From Odobenus rosmarus divergens (Eukaryota; Chordata; Mammalia; Carnivora; Odobenidae): a stretch of DNA of 64,000 nt. Positions 35,426-47,061 of this stretch are shown one piece after another. The stretch spans positions 62,001 to 126,000 of the forward strand of contig NW_004451008.1 of NCBI RefSeq assembly GCF_000321225.1, read 5' to 3'. The notes beneath the pieces are model-generated. The model was given only the letters and a program-made list of their open reading frames with translations. It had not been told where the DNA came from and ran no database searches. The number at the start of each line of letters is the position of its first letter. Position 1 is the stretch's first letter. Position numbers and translations under genes: made by a program.

Positions 35426-35859
35426 AGTCCAGAGTTTTCTGACCACCCCTCACTGAAGGCAGAAAACTTGTGTCTGTTGTGTACCACAGTAACCACTAGC
35501 AGCACAAATATTTGTTGAATTAATGAATGAGACTCTTCAGAGCCGTGGGCAGTTCCTTGGATGCCCCAGAGTGTTGGGAAGAAGAGGGCTAATTTACTGG
35601 GCTCCAGGCCCCCATCCTTACTTCACCTGAAGAGCTCACATTTATCTGTTAAATTTTAAATATATACTTCCACATAAGACATGGTGGAATTCATTACTGA
35701 TGAATTCTGGTTGTTTTAGATAAAAGAATAGGGACAATGTCTCCTGATGCAGCACGATGGCCTAAGAACAAGTGTTTTCATGATAAAACTCCAACACGTG
35801 TTCATTAACAAGTTTTATAATTTAATAACACATTTGTGGAGTTCAATACAACCTTATAG

Positions 35860-36960
35860 CCATTTTTCCAAACAGACTTTAATTTTTAGAATAGTTTTAG
35901 ATTTACAGAAGAGTTGTGGAGACAGTACAGAGTTCCTAAGTACCCTGTACCCAGTTTTCCCTTACTATTAATATCTTACATTAGTAATATACTCGGTTAC
36001 AATTAATGACCCAATATTGATACATAATCATTAACTGAAGTTCATCACTTTATTCTAATTTCCTTAGTTTTTACCTAAATGTCCTTTTTCTGTTTCAGGA
36101 TCCCACCCAGGATCCCCCACTACATTTAGTTTGTCATGTACCCTTATATTTTTCTTGATTGTGACAATTTCTCACATTTTCTTCTTTTTAAAGACTTTGA
36201 CCAGTTTTGAGGTGTGCTGTTTGGGTTTTTTAGAGTGGCCCTCTATTGGAATCTATTTTTCTCATGGATGGACTGGGGTTATGGGTTTTGGGGATGAAGG
36301 CCACAGAGGTAAAGTACCATTCTCATCCCATCATATGAAGGGCACAGACTCTCAACATGACTTCTCACTGTTGATGGTGACCTCCATCACCTGGTTGAGG
36401 TGGTGTTTGTGCGGTTTCTCCACCGTTCAGTTGTTCCTCCCATCCCTGCCCTTGCCCTACTGTTTTCTTTGGAAGGCAATCTCTTTGTGCAGCCCACACT
36501 TGAGGGGTGGGGAGTTATGTAACCCTCCTTGAGGGGGTAGTATCTACATAAATTATTTGGAATTCTTCTACTCAGGAGATTTCTCTTTTTCTTTCTTTTT
36601 ATTTATTCAATCATTTATTTATAACAGTATATAATATATATACTCTGGATATTTATTTTATACTTTGGGCTATAATCCAATACTTCTTTATTTTGTTTTG
36701 CAGAATGTTCCAGCTTTGGCCATTGGGAGCTCTTTCAGTTGGCTCAAGTGTCCCTCTGACATGTGACCATCAGTTTTTTTCTTTTTTTTAAAACACTTCC
36801 TTATTTTTGGCACCACAACATGCTACAGGCTTATCATGTCCTAAATTGTAGCCATCTAAAAATGTATTTATATTGTTGTTGTGTACTCCTTGATTTCAGA
36901 TTAATGTATATTTTCCTCAGAATAATTGAAAAATTTAAAAAGTGTTAGACAAGTGTGTCA
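35860..36960. mobile_element. old LINE-1-family remnant
   Basis: Long match to familiar mammalian LINE-1 text: TTTTAGATTTACAGAAGAGT, CAATTAATGACCCAATATTG, GGTTATGGGTTTTGGGGATG, CCAGCTTTGGCCATTGGGAG. The 133-codon frame at 36131-36532 is a shadow. Confidence 0.75.
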
Positions 36961-37384
36961 GGCTGTTAGAGATTTTATGATGTTTGTCAGCTTTTAAAAT
37001 TCGTAATTTTCTGTGCTTTCTTTCCTTGGTCAAAATAAATATTATTTTTATACCTAATTCGGTATTCATGATTTTGTTTGTTTTTCTTTTAAAAAGTCCC
37101 TCCAATTATAAAAGTTTCAGGCTCTGGGGAGCCCTTGGTGCCCCTTGCTTCTTCAAGTGAGCCAAGACATTTAGGAATGAAATCTAAGTCTTCAATAGTC
37201 AAGGTCAAGTGAGAGAATGACAAAATACGAACATGGGAAAAAGCTGGCCCAGCCCATAGGCCAGGACAGCTGAGCCTTCTCTTAAACTGGTTGCTGACCA
37301 TGGGCCTTTGCTAAGAGCACTTCTTTGCCAATAATGTAATTTCAGTTGTTATTTTACTAAGCACATGGTAGTAGTGATTCATTC

Positions 37385-37860
37385 AATAAGTACTCAGTGA
37401 GAACATTTATGTGTTAGGCATCTTTCTGCATAGCTGGAGATAATAAGACAAAGTCTCCAACTCAAAAGATGGGAGGGACATGAATAATTACAAATGGAAT
37501 GTGACAGGTGTTCTGGGGCCATAAAATTCTCCAGGAGAGACTTATTCTCTCTTGAGTGGTTAGGGAAGGCTCCGTAGAGCAAGGGATATTTGGATTGGGT
37601 CTTGACAGATGGGTAGAAGTTTACCAGGCAAAGAAAGGGTCATTTAGGTTAGGGAGTAGGGTGGCTGCATGAATAAGACTTAGGGTTGTGACAGGGCCTG
37701 CCAGCCACAGTAGGAACCTTAGGGAGTCTAGTGAGCCCAAAGTATAATTACTGATTCTTTCAGTGTCCTTGACTCAATTAACAGGCCCTGTGCCAGATTC
37801 ATCGTTGTAAATTTAGCACCTACATGGTTCACGGTGAAGAGTAGGTGCTCAAGAGCAGCG
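37385..37860 (-). repeat. L2 element
   Basis: Reverse L2: AAGTACTCAGTGAGAACATT, GGTTAGGGAAGGCTCCGTAG, then L2 internal text. Confidence 0.6.
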
Positions 37861-38166
37861 GTTGAGTGAAGAAATATGGCACTCGTTCTAAACTGACTCC
37901 TTCAATGTATGTGAATATTTGGCTATAAAGATGTCCAGTGTAGCATTATATATAATAATAAAAATCTCAAAAGAACTTAGATTCCCAACAAAAGTGGATT
38001 GGTTAGACCAAGTATGGTATCTTCACTAATGCAACAGAATTCTATATAGCCATTAATAACAATAAAGATAATATTTATGAATATGGAGCTGTATTTATAA
38101 CATGTTGTTGAGTGCAACAGGAGATTACAAGAACAAAATATACAATATGAACCCAGTTTTGTAAAT

Positions 38167-38168
38167 TA

Positions 38169-38199
<31 letters not shown>

Positions 38200-38212
38200 A
38201 CACACACACATA
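38167..38212 (+). repeat. (TG)n / (CA)n inverted microsatellite
   Basis: A run of about 13 TG units is followed after TAGAGA by five CA units. The two can pair as a hairpin with about ten-base arms. Confidence 0.85.
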
Positions 38213-38217
38213 CATAT

Positions 38218-38867
38218 AGGTGTATATATGAAAATTGGGCAAGGATTTTTACAAATTATAGATTATTTCAATTTTCTCCTTTTGGTTATCCACTCTTCCT
38301 AATTTCTCTATAATGCATGTATGTTAAATATGTGATAAGAAAAATGTTTCCAGAAGACTCAAATTTTGAGAAAAAATGTTTCTTGAAAAGCCATAAAGCA
38401 GTAACCAAAACGAGTTCTCTGCTGAAATGCAAATCCTTGTGTGTGCATGTGTATATTCATGCAGGGGCGTATGCTTGTGTATATGGTGTAGATGTACCAA
38501 TATTTTAACACCTTGTTGCCCCACATCGAATGGTCTTTTCTTAACCATTGTCTGATTGCATCCTTGCTGCAGTCCTTGGTTAGAGGCCAGGCTGGCATCA
38601 CTGTGGGTGGGATTATGTAAATGTAATAAACTCACACTCTCGCAGCCTCAGCCCTGCCTCGGTGCATAGAGCACTAACTACCTGGCTGAGCTGAAACTCG
38701 TCCAGGGCCTTTTGATGCCTGGGGGCCAAAGCATTCTTCTTTCCCGGTCCGGAGATGACCTGATTGGGAGGGAGGCAAAAACCAGCCATATTAATATCCC
38801 AGGGCTTTTTCCTGCATCGTAGCCTTTAAAAGTCATACCGTAGAATATTTGATCATATACAGACATG
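38218..38867. other. intergenic, no gene seen
   Basis: Unique DNA. Positions 38460-38554 reappear exactly next to the assembly gap at 41446-41540. Confidence 0.55.
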
Positions 38868-38883
38868 TCCATAAAACATTCTT

Positions 38884-39087
38884 TTTTTTTTTTTAAAGAT
38901 TTTATTTACTTATTTGAGAGAGAGAATGAGAGAGAGAGAGTGAGAGCACATGAGAGGAGGGAGGGTCAGAGGGAGAAGCAGACTCCCCGCCGAGCAGGGA
39001 GCCCGATGCGGGACTTGATCCCGGGACTCCAGGATCATGACCTGAGCCGAAGGCAGTCGCTTAACCGACTGAGCCACCCAGGTGCCC
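38884..39087 (-). mobile_element. Can-SINE (SINEC)
   Basis: Perfect 16-base flanks TCCATAAAACATTCTT (38868-38883 and 39088-39103). Body includes GAGAG runs and GAGCCACCCAGGTGCCC. Confidence 0.96.
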
Positions 39088-39103
39088 TCCATAAAACATT
39101 CTT

Positions 39104-40789
39104 AAGTGAAAAAAGCCAATTACCAAAGTGTGATCCTGTTTTAGTAAAAACTAAAATGTTTGCAGAAACACAGGAAAAAATCTGAACTAAGATATATGAT
39201 CAAGAGCAAAAAGCAAGATGCAGTATATGTGGTCTGATGCCTCTTATAGTAAGAAAGGTGTAAAACAGGAAGTTATGTTTGTACGTGAACTAGCATTCAG
39301 GAGCCCTACAAGGATACACAAACAACCTAAAAGACTTTACCTGAGAAGGGACAGGGGGTGGGAAACATAGCTGGGGTGGAGGCAACACTTCTCAAGGAGT
39401 ATCTGTTCAATACCACTTTGTTTTGAACATTCAAAAAAAACGAAAATTACATTAAAAAAAAAAAAAACACGTAGACATACCAAAATGCTAATTTTGGGTG
39501 GTAGAGAAACATGTCATGTTTATTTCCTTCTTTTAGTGCATCTGCATTTTCTCAATGTTTTTCATGTGTCAGAAAAGGAGTTATTTAAAAACATTTTTTT
39601 CTAAACTTATTAAAGTCTTTGTACCTTTGGTTGAAAAGAGGAGCTGAACGAGATTTCTAACGGATTTTGGGGAAAAGTGGTTCTGTCGGATACCATAAAT
39701 GTGAATCCTTCTTTCACCTGACGCTGTTTATTACTTCAGGCTGCCAGGTTGCAAAGAAACATTCTGGACATGGTTTCCATTGTAAGAAGAGCAGTAGGCC
39801 CTAGAATTCTCTCCAGAATTGCATTTGAAATCCAGCTCCGTCTACAAGATGAAATGCAGATTTTCCACCACAGGCCAGTCCTTCCCACTCTCCGCCCCCA
39901 AAAGTTGATTCAGATAATACTTTAAAAAGAATCCCACACCACCTCTTTTCAGGGAAATGGAAGAAGTCTAGTCCAGAGACATTCTCTGGGCCTTTAGCAT
40001 TTTTGATTGATTGTGAATTTAATATATTTTTAACTCAATTCAAGTGCTTCTCTCTCAAGAGACTGCTCCTCTTTTTTCTCGTCTGTGTTGTTTGGGTTGT
40101 AGTCAGTGGAGTTTGGCTGCATGTTTGTTGACACATTTTCTGGGCAAGGCTATTTGAGAAATACTGACATTTCCTCTAACTTTCTCTTTAGGCATCAACC
40201 CAGTTTGTCTCCCCATCCCTGTTGGGGCTCCAGTCTCTCTTTCTTGGAAGAGAAGAATCAGCTTTCGTCTTCACAATCACTTTCAGATTTTTTTCCTCTT
40301 TCTTTCTTTCCTTCTCCAGACTTGTCTCTATTCCATGGCCTGGGCATCTGCCCAGCCAGCTTCCGAACCATGCTGTGTCCTGAAGCACGGAGTCCTCTGC
40401 TCTCAGATTTGGAAGGGACCTCAGAGATCCCTTTAATTTGCATATTAGGAATCTCCTCTACTACATCCTTGCCAGATAGTCACTCAATGTCTTCTTAAAC
40501 ACCTCTAGTGACAGAGAACTCACTACCTTTCAGACCAGTTGGCTATTGTTGGTGTTAGAAAGTTGTTTCCTCAGGAAGCTGTGAGCAAGCTTGTGGTCCT
40601 CTTACTTGCTCTTTGGGTGATTTCTGATCCAAAAAGAATCATCTGAGACAGGGGCACAGGGAAGAGAGATCATTGCCCAGCCTGGACCAAAGGGAACAGA
40701 AGTCTGGCATTTGCCCCGAGGGCAACGGTGAGAGTGGGGGTGGGGTGGAGGGGAGGCTTGGCCTTAGAAGACAGGGATTCATCCCTGTG
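39104..40789. other. intergenic, no gene seen
   Basis: Unique DNA; the source of the 35-base segment (39766-39800) duplicated at 41411-41445. The 130-codon frame at 40106-40498 has no recognisable domain. Confidence 0.5.
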
Positions 40790-40990
40790 CCATCTTTCAC
40801 TTACTGACCCAGTTATCTGGAAAAGTCATTTGTACTCTGAATCTAGTTCCTCTCGTTTATAAAACTGGAGTTGTAATAACTACTTCCCTGGGCTAATGGG
40901 ACCACTGAATGAAATAACCCAGGCGAAAATGCTTTGTAACTACAGACTTTTATGGAAAGCACAGTTGTCATCTAAATTCTAGATGCATAG
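40790..40990 (+). repeat. MIR element
   Basis: TTACTGACCCAGTTATCTGG, AAAGTCATTTGTACTCTGAA, TAAAACTGGAGTTGTAATAA. Confidence 0.65.
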
Positions 40991-41410
40991 CTTAGTAAGT
41001 CCGCGAACCAGCCCAGCCTCAGGAGGTTACATAGTGGAGGGTTTGGGGATTAACTCTGCCTATACCTGTGTATCATTGGTAGGATCAGCTCGTGACCATT
41101 GTTGGTCACCTCTGGGGAGCCAACCCAATGTGATGACAGAATCTGGGCACGTCAGAGGCTGAAGGATGTGAATTCCCATCTGGTATAAAATGCTCATTTT
41201 CAAGACGAATGAGAATTGGTGGCTTGCCTAGTCACATGGCTCAGTAATGGTGGGCTGGCCGACCATTGACCCCAGAAGCCTCATTTTTAGGCGTAGCTCT
41301 TTGTCAGTTTTTCTGGCAGAGGTGCACTGGTATTTTGGACAGTACAATCTTCATTCTGTAGGATTTCCTGGATCATTGTAGCAAGTTTAACATCTCTGCT
41401 CCCCATCCAC

Positions 41411-41540
41411 GGACATGGTTTCCATTGTAAGAAGAGCAGTAGGCCTGCAGGGGCGTATGCTTGTGTATATGGTGTAGATGTACCAATATTTTAACACCTT
41501 GTTGCCCCACATCGAATGGTCTTTTCTTAACCATTGTCTG
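41411..41540 (+). other. chimeric duplicated block beside the gap (likely misassembly)
   Basis: 41411-41445 equals 39766-39800 (35 bases) and 41446-41540 equals 38460-38554 (95 bases). Both look exact, in swapped order, and directly abut the N run. See the finding. Confidence 0.85.
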
Positions 41541-41590
41541 NNNNNNNNNNNNNNNNNNNNNNNNNNNNNNNNNNNNNNNNNNNNNNNNNN
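41541..41590. other. assembly gap (50 N)
   Basis: A run of N. True size and content unknown; any translation across it is meaningless. Confidence 0.99.
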
Positions 41591-41697
41591 GAGCACGAGC
41601 GGGGGTGGGGTAAAGGCAGAGGGAGAAGCAGACTCTCTGCTGAGCATGACCCCAGCTAAAGGCAGACAATTAACCGACTGAGCCACCCAGGCATCCC
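41591..41697 (-). mobile_element. Can-SINE cut by the gap
   Basis: Starts mid-body at GAGCACGAGCGGGGGTGGGG and ends GAGCCACCCAGGCATCCC. The poly-T and GA-rich side falls in the gap, which may be why assembly failed. Confidence 0.9.
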
Positions 41698-41879
41698 TCA
41701 ACCTTGAACATTTATTCTCTTTTACAATCTCAAGCAATTCCTCATCTTCTGTTCTTACTCTCACACTTGTTTATTCTTCCTCACTCTCGTGCACACTCTC
41801 CCCCCATTTACCACCCAATCCTTACTACTGTTGTCTGTATTTAACTATACTTAAGTTTCTCTCATTAAAAATACCCCTG

Positions 41880-41995
41880 GGGGCGCCTGGCTGGCTCAGT
41901 CTGTGGAGCATGCGACTCTTGATCTCAGGGTTGTGAGTTGGAGCCTCACGTTGGGTGTAGATATTACTTAAAAATAAAAAAATCTTAAAAAAAAT
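41880..41995 (+). mobile_element. short Can-SINE
   Basis: GGGCGCCTGGCTGGCTCAGT ... GTGTAGATATTACTTAAAAA ... AAAATCTTAAAA. Confidence 0.9.
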
Positions 41996-42286
41996 ACTCC
42001 CAAACCCCCAAACTTTTGACCAACTTCTCTATCCTTCCTCATCACAATCAAGGCTCTTTAGGAAATGACAAGAGTAGTACAAAGACTTCCCACATACTTT
42101 TTGCTCAGACTTCCCAAATGTTTCCATATTACCACATTTGCTTTCTCTCTCTGCATCTAATTTCATCTAAACATATAAATGATATGTTTGTATTTATATA
42201 TTTTATTATTTTCTCCTTAATTTATTATGTTTTTATTTATTCTTATTTCTACTATTTTTCTGTGTTCTAACACATTGATTTATTCT

Positions 42287-42436
42287 TTTTTTTTTTATAG
42301 GGGGGTGGCAGAGCAGAGGGAGAGAGAGAATCCTCAATAGGCCTGAAGTGGGGCTCAATCCCAGGATCCTGAGATCATGACGTGAGCTGAAATCAAGAGT
42401 CTGACGCTCAAGCCACTGAGCCACCCAGATGCCCCA
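42287..42436 (-). mobile_element. Can-SINE (diverged)
   Basis: Poly-T to GAGCCACCCAGATGCCCC. Flanks ACACATTGATTTATTC on both sides. Confidence 0.9.
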
Positions 42437-42567
42437 CACATTGATTTATTCCTGTATATATATATATTTTTCCTGAACTGTTACACACAGGATGCTCTTT
42501 TACCCCTATACACTTCAGTGTGTATTTTCTAGAAACATAAGTCAATGGTCAAAATCAGGAAATTAGG

Positions 42568-42799
42568 GGCATCTGGGTGGCTCAGTGGGTTGAGTGTCAG
42601 ACTCTTGATTTCTGCTAAGGTTATGATCTCGGGGTCATGAGATTGAGCCATGCTGAGGGTTCCATGCTCAGCGGGAAGTCTGCTTGTGATTTTCTCTCTC
42701 CCTCTGCCCTCCCCCCAGCCCCACTTGAGTGTGCTATCTCTCTCTCTCTCTCTCTCTCCCCTCCTCTGAAATAAATAAATAAATCTTTGAAAAAAAAAT
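42568..42799 (+). mobile_element. Can-SINE with (TC)n
   Basis: GGGGCATCTGGGTGGCTCAG, a CT run near 42738-42760, and an A-rich tail. Flanks AATCAGGAAATTA on both sides. Confidence 0.93.
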
Positions 42800-44059
42800 C
42801 AGGAAATTAACATTAATATAATGTTATCTGATCTATAGATCTTACTCAGATTTATCCATTGTCCCAATAATGTCCTTTATAGCAAAGGAAAATTCATTTG
42901 TCATGTTTCTTTAGTTGTGTTTTTTTTTTAATCTGAAAGAGTTCCTCAGTTTTTTCTTACTGTTTTATGATGCTAACATTTTTAAAGAGTAGAAGCCAGT
43001 CTTTTTAGTAGAAAATCCCTTAGTTTAAGTTTGTCTGATGTTTCCTCATGATTAGGAATTCTGTAGGAATACTACAGAAGGGATGCTGTGTTTTCTTAGT
43101 GCATCATATCAGGAGACATGGGGTGTTGATTTGTCTTATTATTGGTGACATTAACTTTCATCACTTGATAGTGTTAAGCAGGTTTTCCTCTGTAAAGTTA
43201 CATTTTTTCCATTGCAATTAATAAGTATCTTTGGGAAGATACTCTGAGACTATGCAAATATCCTTTAGTCCTCAAACTTTTCACTTACTAATTTTGGCAT
43301 TCACTGATTGTTCTTAGCTTGCATTAATTATATTATTGTAATGGTTGCTGAATTATGATTTTCTAATTTCTTTATTCTTTCTACATTTATTAGTGATTTA
43401 AATGCATGCTCTTTTGTCAAATGCCTTTTCAGCGTCTATGGGAATGATCGTATTATTTTTCTTCTTAGATCTAGTAATATGAATTATACTGATTGATTTC
43501 CTAGTATTGAACCATCCATGCATTCATAGAGTATCCTCATGTAGTCTTTTTTTTAATTCTGCTGGGTCTGTTTGTTAATATTTCATTTAGGATTTTTATA
43601 CCTATATTTATAAATTACCTTGACCTGTAAATTTTGTGTATGCAATCCTTGTTATTTATCTGTATCAATGTTAAATTCTCATTGTAAGAGACATTTACAA
43701 GGTTTTTATTTTTTCCAAAGCTGTGGAACAGTTTAAATAACATTGGCATTAGCAGCTCTCAAGAAGTCTAGTAAAAATTCCGTGTGTGTATGTGTGTGTG
43801 GGGGCATTCCCTGTGAAATTCTCTGAGTTTGCTGCTTTTTGAGGGAGTAGCTCTCTGATAAATTTCTCCCCTCCTTTTATGGAAATAGGTCTATTTTTAT
43901 TTTCTACCTGCTCTGAGGTTGATTTTAGGGAATCATATTTTCCTAGAAGTTGGTCAGGTTTTCAAAGTTAGCAAATCAGTCTCATGACCTTTAGTGTTCT
44001 CTAATTTAGGTGTATTTCTCCCTTGTCATTTCTTATTTTGTGAAATTGAACTTCCTCAT

Positions 44060-44570
44060 TGTATTCATTTTCCTTGGTTGCTGTAACAAATTACCACAAG
44101 CATAGTGGCCTATTATCTCACATTTTAGTAGGTGGGAAGTCTGACTTGGGGATCTAAAATGAGGTTGCTGACAGGGCTGCATTCCTTTCCAGAGGCTCTG
44201 GGAGAGAAGCTCTTTCTCTGCCTTTTCTAGTTTCTATAGCTGCCTGCATTCCTTGGCTTATGGTCTTCTACTTCCATCTTCAAGCCAGCAATAGCACACC
44301 AAATTCTCACATACATCTCTTGGACCCTTCACCCATCATTACATTTCTCTCTGACCTCAACAGGGAAAGGTTCTCTGATTTTTAAGGACTCCTATGATTA
44401 GGTCGAGCCCACCTGGATAATCCAGGATGCTCTTCTATCTCAAGGCCCTTCACCTTAATCAATATGTGAAGTCCCTTTTTGCCATGTAAAAGTAACATAT
44501 TCCTAGGTCCTATGGATGAGAGTGTAGACATCTTTGGGGGGGCCATTATTCTGCCTACCATACCCGTTTT
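44060..44570 (+). repeat. mammalian-wide LTR-like repeat
   Basis: TTTCCTTGGTTGCTGTAACA, AATTACCACAAGCATAGTGG, GCTGCATTCCTTTCCAGAGG, CACCTGGATAATCCAGGATG, GGGGCCATTATTCTGCCTAC. Begins TG and ends near CA, as LTRs do. Family not fixed. Confidence 0.6.
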
Positions 44571-45147
44571 TTCCCTTAATAAGATTGGCAAATTTTAATC
44601 TATTTTATTATTTCCCCCTTATTTATTCATTGTGTTTTAATTTATTCTTATTTCTATTTTTTCTGTTTTCCAACTTTGATTTATTTTTCTTTCCAGTTTC
44701 CTATAGTTTATGTTGTTGTTCTTTTTTTAATTTTGGAGTCAGATGTTCAATTAATTTGTTTTTCTTCTATCTCCTTTATCAGTTTAAATAAAATTATGAA
44801 ATTTTCACTGAACACTGTTTTAATACTAGTCCATAGGTGCTGCTATGTTGTTTTCATTGTTATTGCTTCTAGATAGACTAGAACTTTAGTTGTTACTTTT
44901 CCTTAAACCCAAGAAATGTTTAGGACAGAATTCTAATATTTTTAAAAAATTTCTGAAGGTGGGGGGCTCCTGGGTGGCTTGGTTTAGCATCTGCCTTCAG
45001 CTCAGGTCATGGTCCCGGGACCCTGGGATCAAGCCCCAAGTTGGGAATCCCTGCTCAGCGGGGAGCCTGCTTCTGCCTTTGCCTCTGCCTGCCACTCCCC
45101 GTGCTTGTGCTCTCTCTCTCTCTCTGTCAAATAAATACGCAAAATCT

Positions 45148-45491
45148 ATGGGTATTAAAGAGGGCACGTTCTGCATGGAGCAGTGGGTTTTATACGCAAA
45201 CAATGAATCACGGAACACTACATCAAAAACTAGTGATGTAATGTATGGTGATTAATATAGCATAATAAAAAAAAAAGGAAATTAGGGCCTCCATGCAGAG
45301 AAGGGTCTGAGGTGAGATTAAAACCTTCCAAGAAGTATTTCCAACTATATTCTACAAAGCTTTTGACCTCTGTTACATTTTTCTTAGTGTATGGTCTGTA
45401 TAGTTCCTAAAGTGTACTTATTTAATGAATCTCAACCTTTCTGAAATAAAAGAACCTACTAGCTAGTGTGAGTAAAAAATAAAAATAAATA
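45148..45491 (+). mobile_element. 5'-truncated LINE-1 with a 3' transduction, inside a SINE tail
   Basis: LINE-1 3' end from 45148 to its own A-run at 45267-45276, then about 197 bases of non-LINE-1 sequence with AATAAA at 45445-45450, and poly(A)-like sequence from 45474. Flanks AAATAAATACGCAAAATCT (45129-45147) and AAATAAATACACAAAGTCT (45492-45510) match at 17 of 19. Confidence 0.88.
45277..45473 (+). other. transduced non-LINE-1 segment
   Basis: Unique-looking sequence carried by the LINE-1 at 45148-45491. Ends 23 bases after an AATAAA, as expected of read-through cleavage at a downstream signal. Its origin elsewhere in the genome is unknown. Confidence 0.8.
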
Positions 45492-46943
45492 AAATAAATA
45501 CACAAAGTCTTTTTTAAAAAGAGTTTGTTTAAAACAATTTCTGAAGGTGGAAGGGTCTTTTTATTTTCTGATTTTATTATTACTGGGTATTACTGTACAC
45601 TGATCTGAGAATGCTTTCCTATGGTCCAATTTCTGATCAAGTTTCATGAATGTTTCAGGGGCCCTTGTGGGGAAAGGGAATGTATTCTTTATTTTCAGGG
45701 TCTAGAGTTGAAGTTTTATCTATCAGAACTTGTTTATGAATAGTTACATATGTAAGGTCTTATCTGTCATTGCTTATCTACCATCGTTCACCCACTTGAC
45801 CTGTCACGGACTGAGAGAGGTGACTGTAAGTCTCCTACTAAAGTATTTGTGTTTATTTCTTCTTGTATCTTTTCTAACTTATGCTACATGATGGTCATTA
45901 TTACATTTCTTGGTGTATAGATTTTCATAACTATTAGATCTTCATTGTAGATCTTCCTTACCTCATTCAGTGTGGTATTTTTGATGTATAAAAGCTTTTA
46001 AGCTTTTATGTAGTCAAGTTTTATCAATATTATCCTTTTTAGTTTCTGTGTTTTGTGTCATGCTTAAAAAGGCTATCTCTACTCCCAGTTTTTAAAATTA
46101 TTCAGTCATGCTTTCTTCCAGTACTCTTGTGGTTTTGTTTTTTGCATAAAAATTTTAAAAATCATCTGGAATTTATTTTGATGTAAAGAGTGAAGAGGTG
46201 CCTAGCTTTGCTTCCTACTCTTGAATGTTGGTCTTTTCAGATGGCTTATCAGATGTCTAAACATCTTTATTGGATAATCAGTTATAGGAGACATCTGTTG
46301 TTTCTGCCTCCTGCCCAGCATCCTTTGCCTCGCTCTTTAATAACAGCCCCTCCATTTTCCCTGGGGAACTACCTCTCAGTCCATATGGTTTGTCTGGAAT
46401 TGATACTAACTCCTGCTGCAGGGTTGGGTATATAAATCAAACTTGGTGTCATCTCCCTGGCCGCAGTCATTGACTTGGGGATGGGGCATGACCTAATCTA
46501 AGACAATCAGATTCAAGAAGACTTAGTTCTAAGACTTTTATTGGTATTATTTCAGAAGACATCATCTTTTTCTATTGGACTTGAAGCTATACAAGTATAA
46601 GTCTGGGTTTAAAGGGACCACCATCAGGTATAACCCAAGAACGAAACCAACAAAATGAAAAGCAGAGCCTTGTGTGATAGAAAGAGAGTAGGTACTGGTG
46701 AATTTATCTGAGCCTCTGGATTCAACTTTGTCTTAGTCCTGGACTTTTCTGTGACGTGAGCCAAGAGGTCTACTCACCTTTTAAGATATACCAGAAAATT
46801 AACATCGGACAACCACCAATGTGTATATTGATTTACTCAGGCAAGATCATCAGAGGATGATAAAATCAACAGGGGAAATTTAATTGGGGAATGGTCTACT
46901 TATTAATCCCATAGGGGAAAGAGTAATTTTAAAATAGAAAGAT

Positions 46944-47046
46944 CTAATGTGCCATGGTGAGCGCTGTGAATTGTGTAAGACTGATGAATCACAGACCTGT
47001 ACTCCTGAAACAAATAATACATTACATGTCAATAAAATAAATAAAT
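46944..47046 (+). mobile_element. very short LINE-1 3' end insertion
   Basis: About 100 bases: GTGAATTGTGTAAGACTGAT, ACAAATAATACATTACATG, tail AATAAATAAATAAAATA. Flanks AAAATAGAAAGATCT (46931-46945) and AAAATAGAAAGAACT (47047-47061). Confidence 0.85.
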
Positions 47047-47061
47047 AAAATAGAAAGAACT

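Larger units (their letters stand above)
42010..43340 (-). mobile_element. old LINE-1 remnant carrying two SINEs
   Basis: Text such as ATTTATCCATTGTCCCAATA, TGTCATGTTTCTTTAGTTGT and TTTCCTCATGATTAGGAATT is old LINE-1 type. SINEs at 42287-42436 and 42568-42799 interrupt it. Confidence 0.55.
44963..45535 (+). mobile_element. Can-SINE interrupted by a LINE-1 insertion
   Basis: SINE body 44963-45147, resuming at 45511-45535. The whole is flanked by a perfect 15-base duplication AATTTCTGAAGGTGG (44948-44962 and 45536-45550). The interruption is in its A-rich tail. Confidence 0.92.
43370..46200 (-). mobile_element. old LINE-1 remnant, mostly reverse ORF2-type
   Basis: GTCAAATGCCTTTTCAGCGT, TATTGAACCATCCATGCATT and later ATTTCTGATCAAGTTTCATG, GCTTATCTACCATCG resemble reverse-strand LINE-1 coding and flanking text, heavily decayed. 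Interrupted by an LTR-like block and the nested SINE / LINE-1. Confidence 0.6.

Noticed and set aside
36131..36532. 133-codon plus-strand open frame
   Set aside because: Lies within old LINE-1-family sequence; a shadow frame.
41373..41764. Frames containing runs of X
   Set aside because: They cross the N gap and the chimeric block, so the translation is meaningless.
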